A stretch of 64,000 bases of DNA, from positions 60,298 through 124,297 of the forward strand of contig CAMDPZ010000001.1 in NCBI GenBank assembly GCA_945905765.1, given 5' to 3'. How positions within the stretch are numbered: the stretch's first letter is position 1; each line of letters starts with the position of its first letter. A program made the translations under genes and the position numbers. The notes under the pieces are model-generated. The model worked only from the letters and a program-made list of their open reading frames with translations, was not told where the DNA came from and ran no database searches. This document shows positions 42,750-52,567 of this stretch, piece after piece. The stretch comes from Nitrospira lenta (GTDB taxonomy: Bacteria > Nitrospirota > Nitrospiria > Nitrospirales > Nitrospiraceae).

Positions 42750-43355
42750 TTATCCCTGCCGAAAAAGGGAGGACGGCAACTCCCAGGTTGCCGAGTACAC
42801 CAACTCCGTGAGGGGCTTGCGAACTGGCAATGGAGGTTCCTGCGCCCGCAAACGGTCCGACTGTAAAGCCGGGTCGCCCGGATACCCGACCGCAATCATG
42901 ACCACCGGCTCATAGCCGTCCGGAATCCGACAGTCTTCCCTGGCCTGATCGATTCGAAAGCCCGCCATCTGGCGCGCGACCAGCCCGAGCGCCGTAGCCT
43001 GGACGACGAGATTTTCCACCGCCATGCCCGTGTCATGGAGCGCATGAGCGTTCGGCGAGCCATCCTCGAACTGCAGTTGCGCCACGGATAACATCAGTAC
43101 CGGCGCCCGGTAGGCCGACTTCTGATTGCCTGTGACCAGACAGTTGAACAGACGTTCGTACTCGGCCGTCTCATCTTTCGTGGCGACCAGGAATCGCCAG
43201 GGCTGCCCATTATCCAATGACGGAGCCCAGCGCGCCGCTTCAAAGAGGCTCCTCAGCTTCTCCGGTTCGATCGGTCGATCGTCAAAGGCGCGCGGACTCC
43301 AACGCTGACGCAAGAGATCATGAATCGGGTAGGGATTATCTGTCTGATTGTCCAT
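42750..43355 (-). CDS. nitroreductase family protein
   Basis: HDLLRQRWSPRAFDDRPIEPEKLRSLFEAARWAPSLDNGQPWRFLVAT. Confidence 0.93.
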   Translation of the reverse strand: MDNQTDNPYPIHDLLRQRWSPRAFDDRPIEPEKLRSLFEAARWAPSLDNGQPWRFLVATKDETAEYERLFNCLVTGNQKSAYRAPVLMLSVAQLQFEDGSPNAHALHDTGMAVENLVVQATALGLVARQMAGFRIDQAREDCRIPDGYEPVVMIAVGYPGDPALQSDRLRAQEPPLPVRKPLTELVYSATWELPSSLFRQG

Positions 43356-43359
43356 CGCC

Positions 43360-44778
43360 TTACGAGCCTGGGCGCCGGTCCGTCGGTCGCTCCATATCGG
43401 GAGACCAGCCGCCGCCGAGCGCCTTATAGAGTTGCACCACCGAGACCAGATGTAACCGGCGCGTGCCGGTCAAAGACAATTCCGCCTCGAAGAGATTGCG
43501 ACGCGCCACGAGCACATCCAAATAATTCGCCAGCCCGCCCTTATAGCGAAGCTCCGCCAGCCGGAGCGCCGACTGCAACGCCGTCACTTGCTGGCGCTGC
43601 GCGTCATGTTGCGTCAACAATGTGCGCACGGCTACGAGCGAATCCTCGACTTCACGGAACGCCGTCAACACCCTCTGTTCGTACTGCGCCACCGCCTGCC
43701 GCGCTTCCGCCTCTGCCGCCTCCTGCTGAAAGCCCAACGCCGGCCCATTCAAGAGAGGCGCAGTGACTCCAACCCCCGCCACCCCAAAGGAAGCGGGATC
43801 AGTGAACAGCCTCGACAATTTCGGACTGGCTACTCCCAGCAGCCCCGTAAGCGAAATCCTGGGGAACCGATCGGCCTTGGCGACACCGACGCGGGCCGTC
43901 GCCGCCGCCAACTCCTGCTCCGCCTGCAACAGATCCGGCCTCCGCTGCAACAGCTCCGAAGGGAGGCCCGCCGGCACGGAAGGCGGCATGACCTGATCGG
44001 TAAGCGAACGGCCTCTGGGAATCGTAAAGGGTTTGCGCCCCAGCAAAATACTCAATTGATTTTCCGCCTGGACCATTTGCCGTTCAAGCTCCGCGGTGCG
44101 GGCCGCGGCATTCGCTCGCTCCGCTTCAAACTGATCCAGGTCGAGCCGTGAGGTCATGCCTTGCTTCAGTCTGGCCCTGGCGATGCGGACCGACTCGTCC
44201 CAGGACTGGAGCGTCCGCCTGGCAATGTCCAGCTGCGCATCGAACTGGAGCAGGTTAAAGTAACTCTCGGCCACGCCGCTCACCAGCTGCAACACAACGG
44301 CGCGCCGATTCTCTTCCTTCGAAAGAAGATCGGCGCGAGCCGCTTCGTTCGCGCGTCTCACGCGGCCCCAGAGGTCCAGCTCCCAGGCCAGATTGCCTTG
44401 CAGAAAATAATTGAACGGGTTCGCAAAGCCTGGCACGAGAAAGCTGGTCTTGCGGCCTAAGGCCGGAGCATTGCCAGAAGCCGAGACCCCCGGCAAAAAA
44501 TCGGACTTGGCAAGGGCCGCGCGGGCTTGAAACTCATCGACAACGGCCACGGCACGCTGCAGATCCTTGTTCTCCTCCAGCGCGATATGCACGAGCTGTT
44601 GCAACGGCTCGTCCTGTAAAATTTCCCACCAGGCCAGATTCGCAATCGAGGGGGCGTCCTGCTGCGGCTCTGCCATCCGAAAGGTTTCGGCTCCCTCCAT
44701 CTTGGGCCGTTCATAGTCCGGCCCCATCGTGCAGGAGATCAGCAAACAAGAGAGTCCGATGACAACAGGCTTGCGCAT
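43360..44778 (-). CDS. RND efflux outer-membrane lipoprotein (NodT/TolC family)
   Basis: lipobox LLISCTMGPDYERP; LAWELDLWGRVRRANEAARADLL; QRRPDLLQAEQELAAATARVGVAKADRFPRISLTG. Confidence 0.95.
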   Translation of the reverse strand: MRKPVVIGLSCLLISCTMGPDYERPKMEGAETFRMAEPQQDAPSIANLAWWEILQDEPLQQLVHIALEENKDLQRAVAVVDEFQARAALAKSDFLPGVSASGNAPALGRKTSFLVPGFANPFNYFLQGNLAWELDLWGRVRRANEAARADLLSKEENRRAVVLQLVSGVAESYFNLLQFDAQLDIARRTLQSWDESVRIARARLKQGMTSRLDLDQFEAERANAAARTAELERQMVQAENQLSILLGRKPFTIPRGRSLTDQVMPPSVPAGLPSELLQRRPDLLQAEQELAAATARVGVAKADRFPRISLTGLLGVASPKLSRLFTDPASFGVAGVGVTAPLLNGPALGFQQEAAEAEARQAVAQYEQRVLTAFREVEDSLVAVRTLLTQHDAQRQQVTALQSALRLAELRYKGGLANYLDVLVARRNLFEAELSLTGTRRLHLVSVVQLYKALGGGWSPDMERPTDRRPGS

Positions 44779-44779
44779 A

Positions 44780-47700
44780 TCAGGCCTGATCCTCCGGAGT
44801 TGGCGGGATCGAAAGCTCCCCGGGCACTGATTCCACTGATGCAGGAGGCCCGGTCAATCGACGGATCACCACATAGAACAACGGCACAAAGAAGATCGCG
44901 AGGAACGTGGCAGCCAACATCCCGCCCATCACGCCGGTTCCGATCGACTGGCGGCTTGAGGCGCCAGCGCCGGTAGCCACAACCAGCGGAATCATGCCGA
45001 AGATAAAGGCCATGGAGGTCATGATGATCGGCCGAAACCGCAATCTGGCCGCTTCCAACGCCGCCTCGATCAGCGGACGGCCCGCCTCATAGCGGGTATT
45101 GGCAAACTCCACGATCAGGATCGCATTCTTGGCGGAGAGGCCGATCAAGGTCACCAGCCCGATCTGAAAATACATATCGTTTTCGAACCCGCGCATCCAG
45201 ACGGCAGTAAGCGCCCCGAAAATCGCGAAGGGCACAGCCAGGATCACCGCAAAGGGCACGACCCAACTTTCGAACTGGGCCGCCAACACCAGGAACACCA
45301 TGAGGAGGCCGACCGCGAAGACCTGGCCGGACTGGCCGCCCACCCGCCGCTCTTGAAAGGAAATGTTGCTGTAGTCGATCCCGTAACCCTGCGGCACGAG
45401 CACTTCTTTACCCACACGGTCGAGCGCTTCGAGCGCCTGACCGGAACTATAGCCCGGCGCAGCAGCGCCCAGCACCAGCGCCGTGTTGTATCCATTGAAG
45501 TGATTCACCGGATCGGGCCCGCTCTGATATTCCGTCGTCACGACAGTATTCAGGGGAATCATGTTGATGCCTTGGGCGGTTTGAGCCCGCACATAAATCC
45601 TCGAAATATCCTGAGGAGTGGCCCGGTACTCCGCCTCCGCCTCCGTCTGCACATGATAGACGCGGCCGAATTTCACAAAGTCGTTAATATAAAAATTGCC
45701 GAAGTAGGCCTGCAGGGTATCGAAGATATCCGAGATCGGGATGCCCAGAGCCTTCGCCCTCTCCCGATTCACATGGACGTAGAGCCGCGGCGAGGAGACG
45801 CGAAAGTTCGTCCCCACCCGGCCGATCGCCGGTTCCTTCTGCGCCCGTTCGACAAATTGCTGCGCGACTGAAGCAAACCGTTTGAAGTCCCCGCCGCTGG
45901 GATCCTGCAACTGCGCGGAGAATCCCCCGACAGCCCCCACGCCACGGATCGCCGGCGCATTGAACGCCAGCAACAGCGCTTCCGGAATCTTCGCGAACTC
46001 GGCATAGGCGGCACCGACCAGCGCCTTCGCATGGCTCTGCGGCTCCGTCCGTTCGTCCCAGAGCGTCAGCGGCACGAACATCGTAGCCGAATTCGGCCCT
46101 CTGGTGCCGAACACGAAGTTCTGACCGGACATGGCATCGGTCGAATGGACCGCCGGATTCGCCTGGAAAAACCGCTCAACCCGTTCAAGCACTGCGTCGG
46201 TCCGCTGCTTCGACGCGCCGTCCGGCAACTGCGCCACCACGATGAAATAGCCCTGGTCTTCTTCCGGAAGAAAACTCTTCGGCAAAGCCTTGAAGAGGCC
46301 GACCGAGACCACGAGGAGCACCCCGAACAGCAACAGCACCAGCACAGGCCGCGCCGTAAATTTGCCGACCGCTGCCGTATAGCCCCGCTGCGTCCGGCTG
46401 AAGGTCCGGTCGAAGAAGGCCCAGAACCAGTTCCGTCCTTCCTGCTGCGGCACGAGCACCATCGCGCAGAGCGCGGGACTCAGCGTCAGGGCCACGAACC
46501 CTGACACGGTTACAGAAATCGCGATCGTCGCGGCGAATTGTTTGTAGAGGGCGCCGGTGATCCCGCCGACAAATCCGACCGGCACGAACACGGACACCAA
46601 CACCAGCACGATGGCGATGATCGGGGCCGTCACCTCGCTCATCGCCCGTTTGGCCGCGTCCCTGGCCGACAGACGATCTTCGCGCATATGGCGCTCGACG
46701 TTTTCCACGACCACGATGGCGTCGTCCACCACGATCCCGATGGCCAGGACCATTCCAAAGAGCGTGATCGTATTGATCGAGAACCCCAGCGCATAGAGCC
46801 CGATAAAGGTGCCGATCAGCGACACCGGCACGGCGATCGCGGGAATGATCGTGGCGCGCCAGCTTTGGAGAAACAGATAAACCACCAGCACGACCAGAAC
46901 CATCGCCTCCGCCAAGGTCTTGACCACTTCCTTGATCGAGACGTCGATGAAGCGCGTGGTGTCGTAGGGAATATCGTAGGTCACACCGGACGGAAAGTTC
47001 TTGGTCAGTTCGTCCATCTGCGCGCGGGTGCGGCGCACCGTGTCGAGGGCATTGGCCCCCGGAGCGAGGAAGGTCAGGATGAAGGTGGTGGGTTTGCTGT
47101 TCCAGCGCCCCTCCAGGGCATAGGACTGGGCACCCAATTCAATACGCGCCACGTCCTTGAGCCGCACCATGGAACCGTCCGGCAGGGCGCGAACGATCAG
47201 CTCTTCGAAGTCCTTCACCTCGGTCAGCCGGCCCTTCGTGATGATGGGAATCGTCAACTCGGTGCCCAAAGGCGCCGGCTCCCGCCCGATGGTCCCGGAC
47301 GGATAATCGCGATTCTGTTCACGAATGACGGAAGCGATATCGCTCGGCACAAGGCCCAGCTTCGCCATGAGCAGGGGATTGAGGATGATCCTCATACTGT
47401 AATTCTGTTGCCCGAACACCACCGCATCCCCGATGCCCTTGACCCGCTTCAGGTCATCGACCACCCGGAGCGTCGCGTAGTTCGAAAGAAAGACCGCGTC
47501 GTGCAAGGGATCGGTCGACTTCAGGACAATGACCGCGACCAGGTCCGGGGACACCTTCTTCACGGTCACGCCCTGCCGGATGACTTCCGTCGGCAACTGC
47601 GGTTCGGCGAGTTTTTGACGATTCTGGGTTTGGACCTGGGCGATGTCCGGATCGGTGCCGATCTCGAACGTCAGCTTGATCGTCACATGCCCGTCATTGC

Positions 47701-47950
47701 TGCTGGTGGAGTCGAAGTACAATAAATTATCGATGCCGGGGAGCGTGACCTCGATCGGCCTGGCGACCGACTCGGCGGCGACTTCCGCGCTGGCGCCTGG
47801 ATAGTCCGCATCGATCTGCACGACCGGCGGAGTGATCTCAGGGAACTGGGCCACCGGCAGAAACTGCAACGCGAGGAGCCCCATCACGACAATGATGATG
47901 GACACCACCGACGCGAGAATCGGCCGGTCGATGAAGACGTGCGACGTCAC
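44780..47950 (-). CDS. RND multidrug efflux transporter, HAE1/AcrB family
   Basis: 1056 aa; FIDRPILASVVSIIIVVMGLLALQFLPVAQFPEITPPVVQIDADYPGA; GIVVDDAIVVVENVERHM; GLSAKNAILIVEFA. Confidence 0.97.
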   Translation of the reverse strand: MTSHVFIDRPILASVVSIIIVVMGLLALQFLPVAQFPEITPPVVQIDADYPGASAEVAAESVARPIEVTLPGIDNLLYFDSTSSNDGHVTIKLTFEIGTDPDIAQVQTQNRQKLAEPQLPTEVIRQGVTVKKVSPDLVAVIVLKSTDPLHDAVFLSNYATLRVVDDLKRVKGIGDAVVFGQQNYSMRIILNPLLMAKLGLVPSDIASVIREQNRDYPSGTIGREPAPLGTELTIPIITKGRLTEVKDFEELIVRALPDGSMVRLKDVARIELGAQSYALEGRWNSKPTTFILTFLAPGANALDTVRRTRAQMDELTKNFPSGVTYDIPYDTTRFIDVSIKEVVKTLAEAMVLVVLVVYLFLQSWRATIIPAIAVPVSLIGTFIGLYALGFSINTITLFGMVLAIGIVVDDAIVVVENVERHMREDRLSARDAAKRAMSEVTAPIIAIVLVLVSVFVPVGFVGGITGALYKQFAATIAISVTVSGFVALTLSPALCAMVLVPQQEGRNWFWAFFDRTFSRTQRGYTAAVGKFTARPVLVLLLFGVLLVVSVGLFKALPKSFLPEEDQGYFIVVAQLPDGASKQRTDAVLERVERFFQANPAVHSTDAMSGQNFVFGTRGPNSATMFVPLTLWDERTEPQSHAKALVGAAYAEFAKIPEALLLAFNAPAIRGVGAVGGFSAQLQDPSGGDFKRFASVAQQFVERAQKEPAIGRVGTNFRVSSPRLYVHVNRERAKALGIPISDIFDTLQAYFGNFYINDFVKFGRVYHVQTEAEAEYRATPQDISRIYVRAQTAQGINMIPLNTVVTTEYQSGPDPVNHFNGYNTALVLGAAAPGYSSGQALEALDRVGKEVLVPQGYGIDYSNISFQERRVGGQSGQVFAVGLLMVFLVLAAQFESWVVPFAVILAVPFAIFGALTAVWMRGFENDMYFQIGLVTLIGLSAKNAILIVEFANTRYEAGRPLIEAALEAARLRFRPIIMTSMAFIFGMIPLVVATGAGASSRQSIGTGVMGGMLAATFLAIFFVPLFYVVIRRLTGPPASVESVPGELSIPPTPEDQA

Positions 47951-47960
47951 AAATGATCCT

Positions 47961-49169
47961 TTATTGAGGCCTGGAAGGAACGGAGTCTGCGGCCGGCACA
48001 GGGGCTACGCCCCAGGACACGGCCTTCACCGGCGCGCCGGGACCGATCTTCATCAATCCGTTCACCACCACGCGATCGCCCCGGCTCAGACCTCGCTCGA
48101 TGAACCATTGATCCCCCTTCCAGTCGGATGCGGCCACGGCCCGGATTTCGATCTTCTCGTCCCGGTTGACCACATAGACGAAGGGGCCCTGGGGACCTTG
48201 CAGGACGGCTCGTTGCGGGATGAGGATCGCATCCGTCTTCGTATCGCCGGTGAAACGCACCTTCACGAACTGGCCCGGCAAAAGCAGTCGCTGCGGATTG
48301 GGAAAGGTGATTCTGGTTTGGCGAGACCCGGTTTCCGTCCGCAGGCCCGGATCCAGGAGATCGAGCACCCCTTCATGGGGATAGACTGTGTCATCCATCA
48401 ATGTGAGCTGGCCCCGCAACTGATAGACCCCGGGGTGATGAATTTTCTTCGACTCGATGTCCCGCCGCCGTTTGAGGATGAAGGTCTCCGGCACACTCAC
48501 CACTACATACATCGGATCCACGCGGTGGACAATCGTCAACAAATCCGTTTGCGCCGACACCAGGCGCCCTTCGTAATAATGGCTCCGTTCGATCAAGCCA
48601 TCGATAGGGGACGTGATGAGCGTATTGTCGAGGTCGAACTGCGCTTTGGTCAGCTCGGCATGCGCGCCTTGCAGCAACGCTCGGGCGGCAAGGCCTCCGG
48701 CCATGGCATCGTCGACATCTTTCTGGCTGACCGCCTGCTGCGCCAGAAGCGGCTTCACGCGGGCCAAGTCCTGTCTCGCTTGCACAAACCGCGCTTCCGC
48801 CTCGGCAATCTTGGCTTTGGCCATCGCCACGGCGGCTTGGAACGGGACGGGATCGATCTGATAGAGAGGAGCGCCCTTCTTGACGTCACGCCCCTCTTGA
48901 TACAGCAGGGCCTTCAAGAGACCGGTCACCTGCGAGCGAATCTCCACCGGGCGCGAGGCTTCGGCCTGCCCGATGAATTCCGGTTCGTCCGGGATCGTTT
49001 GGCTGGCCACCGTGACCACCTCGACCTGCGCCACATTCCGGGCCGGCGCCGGCACTGCTTCTTTCTTGCAGCCAATGGACCACATGAGGACAAGCGCCGC
49101 GAGCCCATGGGAGGCGATCCTCGCTGCCATGCGCCCGGTTATTAGGCTCAGATTCGGTTCAGGTTGCAT
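47961..49169 (-). CDS. RND efflux periplasmic adaptor (MFP)
   Basis: EFIGQAEASRPVEIRSQVTGLLKALLYQEGRDVKKGAPLYQIDPVPFQAAVAMAKA; TLITSPIDGLI. Confidence 0.95.
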   Translation of the reverse strand: MQPEPNLSLITGRMAARIASHGLAALVLMWSIGCKKEAVPAPARNVAQVEVVTVASQTIPDEPEFIGQAEASRPVEIRSQVTGLLKALLYQEGRDVKKGAPLYQIDPVPFQAAVAMAKAKIAEAEARFVQARQDLARVKPLLAQQAVSQKDVDDAMAGGLAARALLQGAHAELTKAQFDLDNTLITSPIDGLIERSHYYEGRLVSAQTDLLTIVHRVDPMYVVVSVPETFILKRRRDIESKKIHHPGVYQLRGQLTLMDDTVYPHEGVLDLLDPGLRTETGSRQTRITFPNPQRLLLPGQFVKVRFTGDTKTDAILIPQRAVLQGPQGPFVYVVNRDEKIEIRAVAASDWKGDQWFIERGLSRGDRVVVNGLMKIGPGAPVKAVSWGVAPVPAADSVPSRPQ

Positions 49170-49204
49170 CGGTTGCGTAGTCTACCTTTTTATTCGCCGG
49201 TTCT

Positions 49205-49867
49205 CTACCTCGGCGCCTTGCGAATTTCTTCTCTCCCGGCCGCTTCCTCTGCCTGCTGCAGAGCAGACACAACGACATCGGGAGGCTGCGCGCCGGAGAT
49301 CGACAGACTCCCATTGAGGAGAAAATAAGGAACCCCGCGAATGCCCAACCGGTGCCCGGCCGCCTCTTCGGCTCGAACTTCTTGAACGGCCTTGTCGCTG
49401 GACAGAAAGGTCAGAGCCTCTTCGCGATTGAGCCCGCCCTCGACTGCGACCTCGGTCAAGGAATCGAGATTCCCGATATCGCGCCCCTCCGTGAAGTAGG
49501 AGAAGAAGAGCGCCTCGACCACCGTATCCTGACAGCCCTGTTGTCCCGCAAACCAGATAAGCCGATGGGCATCGAACGTATTCGGAGTCCTGGCAATCCT
49601 ATCGAACGAGAACTCAATCCCCTCCGCTTCGCCGGCTTGAGCCACCCGATCTTCCATCGTCTTGAGAGACGCGGCTCCGCCGAATTTCGCTTCGAGGTAG
49701 CTGCGTCGATCCAGGCCTTCCTTCGGCATGGTCGGATTCAGTTCAAAGGGTCGCCACAACACCTGAGCCGGTTGCGCTAGCCCAATCTGTCCCAGCGCCT
49801 GTTCCAGCCGGCGCTTGCCGACAAAACACCAGGGACAGATCACATCGGAATAGATTTCAATCTTCAT
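49205..49867 (-). CDS. DsbA-family oxidoreductase, FrnE-like
   Basis: MKIEIYSDVICPWCFVGKRRLEQAL; RRSYLEAKFGG; GIRGVPYFLLNGSLSISGAQPP. Confidence 0.93.
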   Translation of the reverse strand: MKIEIYSDVICPWCFVGKRRLEQALGQIGLAQPAQVLWRPFELNPTMPKEGLDRRSYLEAKFGGAASLKTMEDRVAQAGEAEGIEFSFDRIARTPNTFDAHRLIWFAGQQGCQDTVVEALFFSYFTEGRDIGNLDSLTEVAVEGGLNREEALTFLSSDKAVQEVRAEEAAGHRLGIRGVPYFLLNGSLSISGAQPPDVVVSALQQAEEAAGREEIRKAPR

Positions 49868-49896
49868 GGCTTGCGCTGCTGATCTGAGACGGTCTC

Positions 49897-50760
49897 TCAG
49901 TCCAGATGCCCCATCTTTCCTGCACGGTAATCATTGACGGCTTGCGCTAGTTCGTCCTGCCGGTTCATGACAAAGGGTCCATACCGTGCGATCGGCTCGT
50001 GAATCGGCTCCCCCGCCATGACCAGGAGCATCGCATCCTCTTGCGCCTCAAGCAGGATCGGCGCGCCGGAACTGGCCAGCACGGCCAACTGCGCCTCACC
50101 GACCGGGTTCGATCCGTTCACCGTCACCTGCCCGCTCAGCACGAACAGGGCCACATTCCAGCCAAGGGCAAATCGAAGGGCCATGCCCCGTTGCGCCAGA
50201 AGACGAAGGTCCAGAAGCTGCATCGGCGTAACCGTCGTAGCCGGTCCCTTGGCTCCGCCGAATTCACCTGCGATCACCCGTACCGATCCGGCTCTTCCCT
50301 CCAATGGCACAAGGGGAATCGCCTCGGTCTCCAACGTTTGATACCTCGGCGCCGTCATTTTATGGGAGGAGGGCAAGTTGACCCAGAGTTGGACCGCCTG
50401 CAAGGTTCCGCCCTGCTGAGCCCAATCCCGCTCATGCAGCTCCTCATGCACAACCCCGGAAGCAGCCGTCATCCATTGCACATCGCCAGGACCGATCACG
50501 CCGGAGTTTCCCGCGGAATCGCGATGCGAGACTTTTCCCTGATAGACAATCGTGACGGTTTCGAATCCGCGGTGAGGATGCTCGCCGACGCCGCGCGGGT
50601 GATCCGTCGCGGGATAAAAGGTCGGTCCCGCATAGTCCAACATGAGAAAGGGACTGACGTCGCGATCGATCTCATTGCTCGGAAACAAATTCCGCACATG
50701 AAACCCGTCGCCGACTACATGGGTCGAGCCTGGCTCATACAGACGGACCTGATCCATCAT
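49897..50760 (-). CDS. pirin family protein
   Basis: SPFLMLDYAGPTFYPATDHPRGVGEHPHRGFETVTIVYQGKVSHRDSAGNSGVIGPGDVQWMTAASGVVHEE. Confidence 0.95.
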   Translation of the reverse strand: MMDQVRLYEPGSTHVVGDGFHVRNLFPSNEIDRDVSPFLMLDYAGPTFYPATDHPRGVGEHPHRGFETVTIVYQGKVSHRDSAGNSGVIGPGDVQWMTAASGVVHEELHERDWAQQGGTLQAVQLWVNLPSSHKMTAPRYQTLETEAIPLVPLEGRAGSVRVIAGEFGGAKGPATTVTPMQLLDLRLLAQRGMALRFALGWNVALFVLSGQVTVNGSNPVGEAQLAVLASSGAPILLEAQEDAMLLVMAGEPIHEPIARYGPFVMNRQDELAQAVNDYRAGKMGHLD

Positions 50761-50870
50761 TTCTCCCGTCGCCTCATGACCGGCTTCACCGACAACTCAT
50801 GCGGGATTATGCTGAGTTCCAATTGGAACTAGGAGAGGGATCTGCCATCACGCATTCCGTCGCTCGTGGC

Positions 50871-51344
50871 TCACCTTCGATCCTTCATCGCCCGCTCTAC
50901 TTCCCGGCCTGCTTCACGCACCTTGTCGGATTCCCGGCGGTCATGCTGCTTCTTGCCTTTGGCCAGCCCGATTTCGACCTTGGCCAGGCCCCGATTGGAA
51001 AAATAGATGCGGAGCGGAATGATCGTGAGCCCTTGCTGCTTCGTCTTCACGAGGAGCTTGTTGATTTCCTTGCGATGAAGAAGCAGTTTCCTGGTACGTA
51101 GCGGCTCATGATTCGAAATGTTCCCGTGGCTGTAGGGACTGATGTGACAATGGTGAAGAAAGATCTGGCCATCTTTCACGCTGGCATAACTATCTGACAG
51201 GTTCACACGCCCCTCGCGCAGAGATTTGACCTCCGTGCCCTGGAGCATGATGCCCGCCTCGAACTTCTCTTCAATGAAATAGTCGTGGTACGCCTTGCGG
51301 TTCGTGACCACCGCTTTCTCGAAGCTGGCTCTCTCTTTCCCCAT
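50871..51344 (-). CDS. smpB: SsrA-binding protein
   Basis: NRKAYHDYFIEEKFEAGIMLQGTEVKSLREGRVNLSDSYASVKDGQIFLHHCHISPY. Confidence 0.97.
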   Translation of the reverse strand: MGKERASFEKAVVTNRKAYHDYFIEEKFEAGIMLQGTEVKSLREGRVNLSDSYASVKDGQIFLHHCHISPYSHGNISNHEPLRTRKLLLHRKEINKLLVKTKQQGLTIIPLRIYFSNRGLAKVEIGLAKGKKQHDRRESDKVREAGREVERAMKDRR

Positions 51345-51474
51345 CAGGCGTCAGACTTTCATCTCAAAAGGTCGATCGCGGATCACTCTCTGCTCAGGAT
51401 ACCAGGAAACGATCCTCCTGACATGATGGAACAGGGCTGCTGCTTGCCACAGCAATTTTTGCTATGATGCCGCC

Positions 51475-51963
51475 ATGCGAGGACTTGGCCCCATCGATTC
51501 GATTTCCAGCATCCTTGAGGGGCTGGCTCGCCGCCTGGGTCTCGAATCCAAGCTGCTGGAAAGCCGCTTGCGCCGGGACTGGGTCTCCATCGTCGGAGAA
51601 CCGATCGCGTCCAATACCTGGCCGGACCAGATTCGCTACAAGAAGCTCTATCTCCTGGTCCATAACAGTGTCTGGCTGCACCAGCTCACCTTCCTGAAGC
51701 CGACGCTCATTCAAAAACTCAACCAGGTCGCCGGCTCGGAAGTCGTCACCGATATCGTATTGAAGATAGGGGAACTGCCGGAAGCCGACCGGGCACCCTC
51801 GTCACCGGAGGCCCTGCCCGAGGCCACCCCGCCTGCGAGCGCCGAGTTGCTCGCGGAAATCTCGGAGCATGTGACCACGATCCAGGATCCGGATCTCCGC
51901 CATCACCTGGCGCAGCTCATGGCGCAATCGTTGGCTCAACCGCGCGGACCGAAGGCAGGCTGA
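51475..51963 (+). CDS. DUF721/DciA-like protein
   Basis: W(V)SIVGEPIASNTWPDQIRYKKLYLLVHNSVWLHQLTFLKPTLIQKLNQVAGSEVVTDIVLKIGELP. Confidence 0.75.
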   Translation: MRGLGPIDSISSILEGLARRLGLESKLLESRLRRDWVSIVGEPIASNTWPDQIRYKKLYLLVHNSVWLHQLTFLKPTLIQKLNQVAGSEVVTDIVLKIGELPEADRAPSSPEALPEATPPASAELLAEISEHVTTIQDPDLRHHLAQLMAQSLAQPRGPKAG

Positions 51964-52543
51964 GCGGTCCTTTGAAAAGTTGCCGGGCATAGACCTGCGT
52001 CGCCGCCGTCTCCGGCCCATCCAGCAACGGACCGATCCGCCCCTCTTCCTCCGACTCAGTCAGCCGGTACAGTCCCCGCAAAGCTTTCCGAAAGCCGTCC
52101 CGCACATCTCGGTCTTCCCCGGCCAGGTACTGGTGCAGCATGGCCGGCTCCGCCCAGGCATCGAGAGAAAAGATATAAATGGTGAGGAGGCGATAGCGCT
52201 CGGTCGGATCGTCTGGCGTCGTCGGCCGGACCTTCATCGGTCCGAAGTTTCGCGTCTCATGGCCGACTTTGCGAAAGCGCTCGATGAGCGTTTCGATTTC
52301 ACCATCGCTCGTCCAGGGCGGAACATGGATCGCGACGGAGGTCTCCTCCTGCGATCCGATGCTATAGGGAGGGATCGACCGGTCGGGACGGCTGAGATAC
52401 ATCCCGCCCCAGATCAGAGCGAAGGACCCGACCAAAACGCCGATAGCCAACTTGACGACCGTATCCAGAGGCTTTTTCGCCTTGGATCCGGAAGGGGCCG
52501 TTGAAGAAAAATCCTGCTCATCCATGGAAGGCTCAACGCACAA
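51917..52543 (-). CDS. hypothetical single-TM membrane protein
   Basis: ORF upstream-to-downstream with gyrA; one TM helix VKLAIGVLVGSFALIWGGMYL; overlaps end of DUF721 gene. Confidence 0.6.
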   Translation of the reverse strand: MCVEPSMDEQDFSSTAPSGSKAKKPLDTVVKLAIGVLVGSFALIWGGMYLSRPDRSIPPYSIGSQEETSVAIHVPPWTSDGEIETLIERFRKVGHETRNFGPMKVRPTTPDDPTERYRLLTIYIFSLDAWAEPAMLHQYLAGEDRDVRDGFRKALRGLYRLTESEEEGRIGPLLDGPETAATQVYARQLFKGPLSLPSVRAVEPTIAP

Positions 52544-52567
52544 GGCATAGCATGCCGCGCATATCCG

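Noticed and set aside
46538-47725. 395-aa plus-strand ORF
   Set aside because: Antisense shadow of the RND transporter; His/Asp-rich artefact.
47832-49145. 437-aa plus-strand ORF
   Set aside because: Antisense shadow of the RND adaptor gene.
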